Shown here: piece by piece, positions 1 to 8,543 of the stretch
How positions within the stretch are numbered: the stretch's first letter is position 1
Layout: the number at the start of each line of letters is the position of its first letter
Assembly: GCA_030696695.1 (NCBI GenBank)
Contig: JAUYRP010000034.1
Span: forward strand, 186,001 to 250,000
DNA: 64,000 nucleotides
Reading direction: 5' to 3'
Source of the DNA: Methylophilus sp.
GTDB lineage: Bacteria; Pseudomonadota; Gammaproteobacteria; Burkholderiales; Methylophilaceae
Translations under genes and position numbers: made by a program
The notes under the pieces: model-generated
Told to the model about the DNA's origin: nothing
The model's input: the letters and a program-made list of their open reading frames with translations, nothing else
The model's database searches: none

Positions 1-2
1 GC

Positions 3-905
3 TCAAGAGACGCAAAAATATCGGCAGCCCAGTTTAAATTGGATATGGCGAATCAAAAGATTCTATCTGCTTCAGAGGCGATGAATGCAGCACAAGCCAC
101 ATTGGAAGCGGCAAATTTTCAGGCGACACGCCTACAAAGATTGTTGCAAGATGGTTTGGTGTCTAAGCGAGATGTGGAAGTGGCAGAGCGAGATCAAATA
201 ATCGCTAATCGCAGTTTAAACAGTGCACAGGCGCAATTACTATCAGCCAAGGCTGAATCAAGATCAGCATCGGCCGAGATTCAACAAATAAGAGCGGATA
301 CACAAGCGGTTATTGAGTCAAATAATGCCACAATTAATAAAATCAAAGGAGAATTAGCTGAGAGTGAAGTAAGCCTCACTAACTCAGAAATTAATCTATC
401 TCGTCAGCGCATGCAGCGGGTCACTGCACCCCGTGATGGCGTTATTTATCGTTTGCCGGTCAATACCCAATCTCAGGTTATCTCGCAAGGCACCCCGCTA
501 TTAGCCATACTGCCCGACACTCAAACCCGTTCGGTTGAGCTTTGGGTGGATGGCAGAGACGCCCCATTAATCAAGCAGGGCAGTGAGGTGAGGGTGGAGT
601 TTGAAGGGTGGCCTGCTATTCTGATACCTGGTTGGTCTAACATTGGTTTCGGCACTTTTCCGGGCAAAGTCGCGTTTGTAGACCCTGTTGATAATGGTAC
701 AGGTAACTTTAGGGTAATGATCTTACCGTCAAATGGGGATAAGGGCTGGCCATCTTCTAATTTCCTGCGCCAAGGCATTAATGCAAAAGGTTGGATTCTA
801 TTAGAACAGGTTACCATCGGGTATGAAATATGGCGTATTCTAAATGGCTTTCCGCCACGTATACCGCAAGAGGTTAGTCCGATAAGTACGGGCACTCTAA
901 AATGA
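3..905 (+). CDS. HlyD-family membrane fusion (periplasmic adaptor) protein, 5'-truncated by window edge
   Basis: Frame is open to the window start; coiled-coil region followed by 'RVTAPRDGVIYRLPVNTQSQVISQGTPLLAILP' lipoyl/barrel-sandwich motif; followed by a TolC-like gene with overlapping stop/start. Confidence 0.85.
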   Translation, partial: SRDAKISAAQFKLDMANQKILSASEAMNAAQATLEAANFQATRLQRLLQDGLVSKRDVEVAERDQIIANRSLNSAQAQLLSAKAESRSASAEIQQIRADTQAVIESNNATINKIKGELAESEVSLTNSEINLSRQRMQRVTAPRDGVIYRLPVNTQSQVISQGTPLLAILPDTQTRSVELWVDGRDAPLIKQGSEVRVEFEGWPAILIPGWSNIGFGTFPGKVAFVDPVDNGTGNFRVMILPSNGDKGWPSSNFLRQGINAKGWILLEQVTIGYEIWRILNGFPPRIPQEVSPISTGTLK

Positions 906-2674
906 TGTTGCCTTATCGCTGTATGTATTTGTCCTCTCCCCTCTTGATTTTTTTATTAACACTCATATTGTCAGCCCTTAATTGCGCTTCGGCAGACGAA
1001 TTACCGCTCAAGATAGACAAACGGATGGAGGCTCAAGAGTCCTTTAATCCCACTGATCGCGCCGTTGCTCCTCCCAAAACATTGCGTCAAGAGATAGATG
1101 AGGCAAAAAAAACATCCAAAGAGCGAAAGATTAGTCCACTTGTTATTGATGTTAAGAAGGCAATAGCACCCTATGATGAGCCGGATGGTGAATCTGGCGT
1201 GATGCCTAACTTGTTAAAAGAAACAGGCTTACAGCTCAGTATCGCAGAAGTCAGAAGCCGAGCGTTAAAAAATAATTTATCGCTCAAAGTATTTCAATAC
1301 GATCCAGTGATTGCGCAAACCGTTGTGCGTGAGGAAGAGGCTAAGTTCGATAAAATCATATTTGCATATGCGAAATATGGAGACAAAGATTCACCTGCTT
1401 TTTCTGGAGATAATGTTGAGTTTAAATCTAATAACCCGGCACTGGATGCGCAAAGGCTAAAGATTGACATTCAGGAGCAGGAAAAACAAAACCTTATGCT
1501 TGAGGCAGGGATTAAAGTTCCGCTTAGGACAGGTGGAACTGTTACCTTAAGTAGTCCATTCAACAGAAAAGTGACTGATGGTCAATTTTCATCAAAAGAG
1601 TATCAAAGTGCATTGCAGTTCTCGTTTAGTCAGCCACTATTAAGAGACGCAGGCGTTCGTGTCAATGAAGCTAGTATCCAAATAGCAGCATACGAACAGC
1701 AAGCAACTCAATTAAAGACCCGCCTGCAAAGTATTCGAGTAGTGGCTATGGTGGATAAAGCTTACTGGGATTTATACCAAGCATGGGGTGAGCTGGATGT
1801 TCGCAGGCAACAGTTTGAATTAGCCAATCAAAACTTGGGTATGGTTAAAAGAAGGGTCGATGAAGGCTTAACAGCGGCCATTGAGTTGAATAGAGCGGAG
1901 ATTGGTGTGGCAGACCGCATGGAGGCTTTAATCATTGCCGAGACAAACCTCAAGCTTGCGCAACGCCAGTTGCAATTTTTGATCAATGATATCAATAACG
2001 ACACTTCACAAGCCTTTATTCCGGTGACGCCACCCAATTTATTAAAGTTTGAGTTTGATCGATCCAAGTTATTAAGTGATGCACAGCAAGGCCGTATAGA
2101 GCTGTTAGAACAAGAGGTAAAACTAGCAGCCGATCTTACAAAAATTGACTATTTAGAAAATCAAACCCTGCCTCTTTTTACGCTGGATTACCAATACGGA
2201 GCACTATCAAACACGCTGAACAGCATGGGTGATACTTATCGTGGTGTATTAAATGGTCAATTTAGCGATTGGTCTGTAGGATTAAAGTTTGAAATGCCAC
2301 TCACCAATGAGGCGCGAAAAGCGCGGTTAGAGAATGCTGTTCAACAACGTTTGCAACGCTTAACCACTAGAGAGTTGCAAGAACTCACGGTAAAAAGAGA
2401 AATTTTTGATGCCTTGGATAAGGTAGATCAAAACTGGCAGCGCATTATTGCTGCAAGGCAGCAAGTATTAATTGCAGGGTTGAATTACGATGCCGAGCTT
2501 AAGCAGTTTAGCGAAGGACTGCGTACCATGACCGAAGTATTAGAAACATTGACGCGTTTAGGTGAGGCACAAGTCAAAGAAATACGTGCCATCACTGATT
2601 ATCAAGTGGCTTTAATTGATACTGCTTACGCGACAGGCACCTTGCTGGGCTACAGCAAACTTAATTTTCAGTAA
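902..2674 (+). CDS. TolC-like outer membrane efflux protein
   Basis: 590 aa ORF, signal peptide, repeated coiled-coil OEP-like segments; overlaps upstream HlyD gene by 4 nt. Confidence 0.82.
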   Translation: MMLPYRCMYLSSPLLIFLLTLILSALNCASADELPLKIDKRMEAQESFNPTDRAVAPPKTLRQEIDEAKKTSKERKISPLVIDVKKAIAPYDEPDGESGVMPNLLKETGLQLSIAEVRSRALKNNLSLKVFQYDPVIAQTVVREEEAKFDKIIFAYAKYGDKDSPAFSGDNVEFKSNNPALDAQRLKIDIQEQEKQNLMLEAGIKVPLRTGGTVTLSSPFNRKVTDGQFSSKEYQSALQFSFSQPLLRDAGVRVNEASIQIAAYEQQATQLKTRLQSIRVVAMVDKAYWDLYQAWGELDVRRQQFELANQNLGMVKRRVDEGLTAAIELNRAEIGVADRMEALIIAETNLKLAQRQLQFLINDINNDTSQAFIPVTPPNLLKFEFDRSKLLSDAQQGRIELLEQEVKLAADLTKIDYLENQTLPLFTLDYQYGALSNTLNSMGDTYRGVLNGQFSDWSVGLKFEMPLTNEARKARLENAVQQRLQRLTTRELQELTVKREIFDALDKVDQNWQRIIAARQQVLIAGLNYDAELKQFSEGLRTMTEVLETLTRLGEAQVKEIRAITDYQVALIDTAYATGTLLGYSKLNFQ

Positions 2675-2983
2675 ATTCACAGCATACGGATACTTTAAAT
2701 AACCACATATCTCATACTGAATATATCAGCAAGTACATATCAATGCAGAAATGATGCGTTTACAAGTAAATGTGCGTTCAACGCCCCCAGTAGATGAAAA
2801 GCGCTCATGACATTAGCACGGTAGTCGCATTGTCTAAACTTTGTGTCAGAATGTGACAATCAAGTAGTAATCAAGTAAACAAGGTTGGCAATACACATGT
2901 GCTTGTATGTACAGCGTGTGCTTAAAAATAGCCATCAACAAGTAGTTAAAAACATAATAAAACTGGTTTAACGGGGGGTTGGT

Positions 2984-5116
2984 ATGCTGACTAGTCTATT
3001 ACGCAGTGTTTGTAAGGTCATGTTTCGTGTCAAAGTGCATGGTTTAGAGCATGTGCCACAAGACAACCGTCTATTGATCGTTGCTAATCATGAGTCATTT
3101 CTAGATGGTTTATTGCTAGGCTTGTTTTTACCCAAACGTGCAACCTTTGTGGTGCACACTGGCGTCCTCAAAAATAAGCTCTTTCGGCAGTTTTTAAGAT
3201 TAACCCCTTACTTAGCAGTAGACCCCACTAGCCCACTGGCGATGAAGCAAGTCATTCGTCGTCTAGATTTAGGTGAAAATGTGGTGATTTTTCCTGAAGG
3301 TCGCATTACCCTCACGGGTAGTTTAATGAAGGTATACGATGGTCCCGGCTTTGTGGCCGCCAAAACAGGTGCGCGCATACTGCCCGTCAGAGTTGAGGGC
3401 GCCGCCCAATCTTACTTTGGCCGACTATCAGACGCACATCCAAGAAAAATTTTACCAAGGGTGACCTTGACCGTGCTGCCCAGTACCGAAATCGCTATCG
3501 AGGACCCCACCAACCATCCGCCGCTGACTGCACGTCAAAGAAGGCGCATTGCTGGCGAGGGCATGCGTGGGGTGATGCAGAAGATGCTGTTTCAAGCACA
3601 AAAGAGCCGTACATTTTTTGAAGCATTTTTAGATACGATGGATAAGTTTGGCAGCCGTACCAAAATTATTGAGGATATGAACGGAGTTGAAGAAAGCTAT
3701 CAACTTCTACTCAAAAAAAGTTTGGCTTTGGGGCGTATTGCTTGCAAAGTAAGCGCGCCTAGAGAAGCTGTGGGTGTACTAATGCCCAATGTGACCAATA
3801 CCCTTGCGTTAATACTGGGCATGACAGCATTTAATCGTATTCCTGCCATGTTGAATTACACCGCGGGCACAGCAGGCATGCAAAACGCATGTACCGCGGC
3901 CAATGTGAAAACAGTCATTACCTCTAGAAAGTTTATAGAGGCTGCTAATTTGGAAGAGGTAGTATCGCAATTTACAGGCTTAAATGTGGTGTATCTTGAA
4001 GATTTAAGAAGCCAATTTGGCGTGCGCGACCGCGCATGGCTGATGGGTTATGCATTGCACTACCCTAGAGCGGCCATGGAGTATGCAAAGCCTGAAGACA
4101 TTGCCATTATCTTGTTCACCTCAGGGTCAGAAGGCAAACCCAAAGGCGTAGTGCATTCGCACAAAAGTATCTTGGCCAATATTGCACAAATTTTAGCGAT
4201 ATTGGATTTTAATCCTACTGACAAATTTATGATGGTGTTACCCATGTTCCATGCCTTTGGCTTAACAGGCTCACTGTTGCCAGTATTAAGCGGAATTAAA
4301 ATCATGGTATTTCCCTCGCCCTTGCAATACAAAGTGATTCCTGAAGTGATTTATGACAAAGGTTGCACCGTATTATTTGCAACCAGTACCTTCTTGGGCA
4401 ATTATGCAAAGTTTGCGCACCCTTATGATTTTTACAAATTGCGCTTTGTGGTGGCGGGTGCAGAAAAATTAAATGAAGAAGTCCGTAAAACTTACCATGA
4501 GAAATTTGGTATTCGCATTTTAGAAGGCTATGGCACCACAGAATGCGCCCCCGTACTCTCTGCCAACACCCCTATGGCGAATCGTCACGGCAGTGTAGGC
4601 CAGCTATTGCCGGGAATAGAATACAAATTAGAGCCTGTACCAGGAATTGCAGAAGGTGGCGTGCTTTATGTAAAAGGCGAGAACGTGATGCTAGGCTATT
4701 ATAAGTTTGAAGCACCTGCCGAGCTATCACCACCAGACGATGGCTGGTATAACACGGGTGATGTGGTTGAAGTGGATGCGGAGGGCTTTATCTTTATCAA
4801 AGGCCGAGTTAAACGGTTTGCCAAAGTGGCTGGTGAAATGGTCTCGCTTGAGGTGGTTGAAAAAATTGCACATACCGCTGCACCGGATTACCAACACGCG
4901 GCTTCTACCCAGAACGATACGCAACGCGGTGAAAATATTGTGCTTTTCACCACAGACCCCGCACTAAAACGTGAAGATTTACAGATAGTGGCCAAAAATT
5001 TGGGTAGTCCAGAATTGGCGATTGCCAGAAAAATCGTGCAACTCGAAGAAATACCGCTTTTGGGTACCGGTAAAACCGATTATGTCACCCTCAAGCAAAT
5101 GGCAGAGGCCGCATAA
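2984..5116 (+). CDS. aas: Bifunctional 2-acylglycerophosphoethanolamine acyltransferase / acyl-ACP synthetase (Aas-like)
   Basis: N-terminal PlsC motifs 'NHESFLDGLLLGLF' and 'FPEGRIT'; C-terminal AMP-ligase motifs 'ILFTSGSEGKPKGVVHSH', 'EGYGTTECAPVLS', 'GWYNTGDV'. Confidence 0.87.
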   Translation: MLTSLLRSVCKVMFRVKVHGLEHVPQDNRLLIVANHESFLDGLLLGLFLPKRATFVVHTGVLKNKLFRQFLRLTPYLAVDPTSPLAMKQVIRRLDLGENVVIFPEGRITLTGSLMKVYDGPGFVAAKTGARILPVRVEGAAQSYFGRLSDAHPRKILPRVTLTVLPSTEIAIEDPTNHPPLTARQRRRIAGEGMRGVMQKMLFQAQKSRTFFEAFLDTMDKFGSRTKIIEDMNGVEESYQLLLKKSLALGRIACKVSAPREAVGVLMPNVTNTLALILGMTAFNRIPAMLNYTAGTAGMQNACTAANVKTVITSRKFIEAANLEEVVSQFTGLNVVYLEDLRSQFGVRDRAWLMGYALHYPRAAMEYAKPEDIAIILFTSGSEGKPKGVVHSHKSILANIAQILAILDFNPTDKFMMVLPMFHAFGLTGSLLPVLSGIKIMVFPSPLQYKVIPEVIYDKGCTVLFATSTFLGNYAKFAHPYDFYKLRFVVAGAEKLNEEVRKTYHEKFGIRILEGYGTTECAPVLSANTPMANRHGSVGQLLPGIEYKLEPVPGIAEGGVLYVKGENVMLGYYKFEAPAELSPPDDGWYNTGDVVEVDAEGFIFIKGRVKRFAKVAGEMVSLEVVEKIAHTAAPDYQHAASTQNDTQRGENIVLFTTDPALKREDLQIVAKNLGSPELAIARKIVQLEEIPLLGTGKTDYVTLKQMAEAA

Positions 5117-5140
5117 CCCCATGATGGTGAAGGACACAGC

Positions 5141-6463
5141 GTGAGTCAACAATTTGCTTTATTGGTACAACAGCGGTTTTCACCATTTTTCTTCACACAG
5201 TTTTTAGGCGCACTCAACGATAATCTATTCAAAACCGTATTGATTACATTGGTGGCTTTTCGCGCAAGCAGTTTGGGTAATGTGGACGGCGCGATGATGG
5301 CTACGCTATTACCAGGCTTATTCATACTGCCCTTCTTTTTGTTCTCGGCCACCGCAGGCCAAATTGCAGATAAATACGATAAGTCGCGCATCATTCGCTT
5401 CGTAAAAGTATTTGAAATCTGGATTATGGGATTTGCCAGCATCGGTTTTTATCTACACAATTTATGGCTACTTGCGACTGCGCTGTTTCTGATGGGGGTG
5501 CATTCCGCCCTGTTTGGGCCAGTTAAATACGCTTACTTACCGCAACACTTAAATCAACAGGAGTTGGTCGGTGGCAACGGCATGGTAGAAATGGGCACCT
5601 TTGTGGCTATTCTATTTGGGCAGATATTGGGCGCTTGGCTCGCCACACATCCCAATTATGAGTTACTGACAAGTGTTGCCGTGCTAGCGATTGGTTTAGT
5701 CGGGTATTTGGCTAGCCGACAAATACCTAATACCCCTGCCCTCTCCAGCAAGCTCGTCATACAATGGAACCCAATAATTGAGACCTATCAAAACGTCAAA
5801 CTGATTTGGACGCAGCAGTCATTGTGGTTAGCCATTGTAGCCATCTCTTGGTTTTGGTTTTTCGGCGCTACATTGTTAGCGCAATTTCCCAATATGGCTA
5901 AACTGGTGTTACATGGTGACGAGAGTGTGTTTATCCTGATGCTCACGGTATTTTCAGTGGGTGTGGGTGCAGGTTCGCTGTTATGCGAGCGATTATCGCG
6001 CGGCAAGGCTATGTTAGGCTTGGTGATGATAGGGGGTATCGGATTAAGCTGTTTTACCTTAGATATCTATTGGGTCAGCACGCATGTCATCTCAGTCCCC
6101 ACAACATTCATCTATGATTATCAGCAGTTTTTAAGCCATCTATTGCACTGGCGAATACTGGCGGATATCGCTCTGCTAGGCATATTTGGTGGTTTTTACA
6201 TTGTACCGTTGTACGTCACCATACAAACCTTGGCTGAGCCAGCATACCGTTCACGCGTCATCGCTGCTAACAATATTATGAATGCCCTATTGATGGTGAT
6301 GTCTGCACTGTTCTCCATTGCACTCTTTAAACGTGGCTACAGTATTCCCGAGTTGTTTCTTATCACAGCCATCATCAATGTATTAGTGATGGCGTATTTA
6401 TGCTGGCGCCAGCCTAATTATTACAACAGCTTCAAGGCTTGGTTTGGGCGTGCAGGTGCATAA
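5141..6463 (+). CDS. MFS transporter, LplT-like lysophospholipid transporter
   Basis: 'FFTQFLGALNDNLFKTVLITLVAF' N-terminus typical of LplT-type MFS; immediately downstream of the aas-like gene; GTG start. Confidence 0.8.
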   Translation: MSQQFALLVQQRFSPFFFTQFLGALNDNLFKTVLITLVAFRASSLGNVDGAMMATLLPGLFILPFFLFSATAGQIADKYDKSRIIRFVKVFEIWIMGFASIGFYLHNLWLLATALFLMGVHSALFGPVKYAYLPQHLNQQELVGGNGMVEMGTFVAILFGQILGAWLATHPNYELLTSVAVLAIGLVGYLASRQIPNTPALSSKLVIQWNPIIETYQNVKLIWTQQSLWLAIVAISWFWFFGATLLAQFPNMAKLVLHGDESVFILMLTVFSVGVGAGSLLCERLSRGKAMLGLVMIGGIGLSCFTLDIYWVSTHVISVPTTFIYDYQQFLSHLLHWRILADIALLGIFGGFYIVPLYVTIQTLAEPAYRSRVIAANNIMNALLMVMSALFSIALFKRGYSIPELFLITAIINVLVMAYLCWRQPNYYNSFKAWFGRAGA

Positions 6464-6542
6464 AACATCGCACGCAAACTACTATCGAACACCCCTAATC
6501 GTTATAATGTGCACTTTCATCATGATGCAATATTAAGGCTGT

Positions 6543-8543
6543 ATGCAAATCAAATCGTTGGCCGATGCTTTTCGTCGTGCAATCTGGAAATTCGCTAATA
6601 AAACTGGGCCGTTTGCCCCTTTGCTATCCATGCTGTTATTGGGATTGGTCATTTTATCCCTCTCACGTATAGGTTTAGTGCTGTGGCAACTCGATCGCGT
6701 GCAGATCACTGGCGAAATATTTGAGGTCCTCTACCAAGGTATACGTGTTGATGTGATTCAACTCGGGTTAATCGCGCTGATTCCCATCTTATTGTCGCCT
6801 ATTCTGGCCACGAAGCGGTTTTTCAATATATGGAAATGGCTGACGTATTGCTGGGTGCTTATCGCTATGGTGTTACTGGTGTTTTTAGAGGTAGCAACAC
6901 CAGGATTTATCATGGAATACGATGTACGCCCCAACCGTATTTTCGTGGAGTATCTCAAGTATCCGCACGAAGTCATGAGCATGTTGTGGACAGGATTTAA
7001 AGTCGATATTTTTGCTAGCGTAGTGTTCACAGTGCTTGCAATATTAGGCATGCGTTATTGGATGCAACCATGGAAGGCAGCGCAATCGACATGGACCAAT
7101 AAGCGTTTGTGGCTGCTTTGGCCGCTGGTGTTGCTGATTACGGTATTAGGTGTACGGTCTTCGCTAGGTCACCGTCCTGCAAACCCAGCATTGTTTGCCA
7201 TTACAGAAGATAGCATGGTGAACAGCCTGGTTTTAAACTCTGGCTACTCTGTGATTTATGCGGTTTACAGCCTGCAGCATGAGACTAAATCAGGCAAAAT
7301 CTATGGCAAGTTGGATAGGGCTGAGATATTCAAGCTGACACACACACAAGATACCGATATTCCGACCTTAACCACCTTAACACCCTCTGTGAAGCGCGAG
7401 AAACCACTTAATTTAGTGATTATTCTGCAGGAGAGTTTAGGGGCTGGCTTTGTAGAATCATTGGGCGGCATTCCAGTAACGCCTAATCTTGAGCTGTTAA
7501 AAGATGAAGGCATTTGGTTTGAGCAACTCTATGCTACAGGCACGCGCTCAGTACGTGGCATTGAGGCTGTAGTGACAGGCTTTCAACCCACGCCAGCCGA
7601 TAGTACCGTGAAGTTATCTTTGAGCCAACGAAACTTTTTTAGCTTAGCTGAACTGCTTGGAAAGCAAGGCTATGTCACAGAGTTTATCTATGGAGGAGAA
7701 TCGCATTTTGACAATATGCGCGGCTTCTTTATGGGCAATGGCTTTCAGCAAATTGTGGAGCAAAAAGATTATAAAAAACCCATATTCATGGGCAGTTGGG
7801 GTGTCTCCGACGAAGACCTGCTGAATAAAACCCATGAGCAGTTATTAGCGCACCATGCCAGTGGCAAGTCATTTTTTACTCTAGCGTTTAGTTCGTCAAA
7901 TCATGCGCCATTTGAGTTCCCAGACGGCCGTATTACATTGTACGAAGAGCCAAAAGCCACGGAAAACAATGCGGTAAAGTATGCCGACTATGCGATTGGT
8001 GAGTTTATTAAAAAGGCCAAGGCCAGTCCGTATTGGCAAGATACAGTATTCCTCATTGTGGCAGATCACGACATACGTGTGCGTGGCGAGGATTTGGTGC
8101 CCATCAAGCATTTTCATATCCCTGGACTGATCTTGGGCGCGGATATTACGCCTAAGAGAATTGCCGCCATCACTAGCCAGATTGATCTGCCTGTAACAGT
8201 GTTGTCGTTGATGGGTATTCAAGCGCAACATCCAATGACGGGTCACGACATGTCAAACTTACCCGCAGATTATTTAGGTCGCGCCATGATGCAGTACAAC
8301 TATAACTTTGGTTGGATGGAGCAAACACAACTTGACACCAGTCAGCCAGAAGCCAATCAGGTTGTGGTATTGCGTGAGGGCCAGCCCCCTACCCATGGTT
8401 ACTATGATATAAAGCGTAAAAGTTTGAATGAACTGCCACCAGAAGCTGCGCCCAAGAACGCGGAAGTGTTTGCTAAGCGCGCATTGGCCAATTCACTCCT
8501 GCCTACCTTGCTGTACACAGAACAACGCTATCGATTGCCATAA
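6543..8543 (+). CDS. LTA-synthase/phosphoglycerol-transferase family sulfatase-fold membrane protein
   Basis: N-terminal TM helices, 'LVIILQESLGAGFVESLGG', catalytic-Thr region 'YATGTRSVRGIEAVVTGF', 'VADHDIRVRG'. Confidence 0.85.
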   Translation: MQIKSLADAFRRAIWKFANKTGPFAPLLSMLLLGLVILSLSRIGLVLWQLDRVQITGEIFEVLYQGIRVDVIQLGLIALIPILLSPILATKRFFNIWKWLTYCWVLIAMVLLVFLEVATPGFIMEYDVRPNRIFVEYLKYPHEVMSMLWTGFKVDIFASVVFTVLAILGMRYWMQPWKAAQSTWTNKRLWLLWPLVLLITVLGVRSSLGHRPANPALFAITEDSMVNSLVLNSGYSVIYAVYSLQHETKSGKIYGKLDRAEIFKLTHTQDTDIPTLTTLTPSVKREKPLNLVIILQESLGAGFVESLGGIPVTPNLELLKDEGIWFEQLYATGTRSVRGIEAVVTGFQPTPADSTVKLSLSQRNFFSLAELLGKQGYVTEFIYGGESHFDNMRGFFMGNGFQQIVEQKDYKKPIFMGSWGVSDEDLLNKTHEQLLAHHASGKSFFTLAFSSSNHAPFEFPDGRITLYEEPKATENNAVKYADYAIGEFIKKAKASPYWQDTVFLIVADHDIRVRGEDLVPIKHFHIPGLILGADITPKRIAAITSQIDLPVTVLSLMGIQAQHPMTGHDMSNLPADYLGRAMMQYNYNFGWMEQTQLDTSQPEANQVVVLREGQPPTHGYYDIKRKSLNELPPEAAPKNAEVFAKRALANSLLPTLLYTEQRYRLP

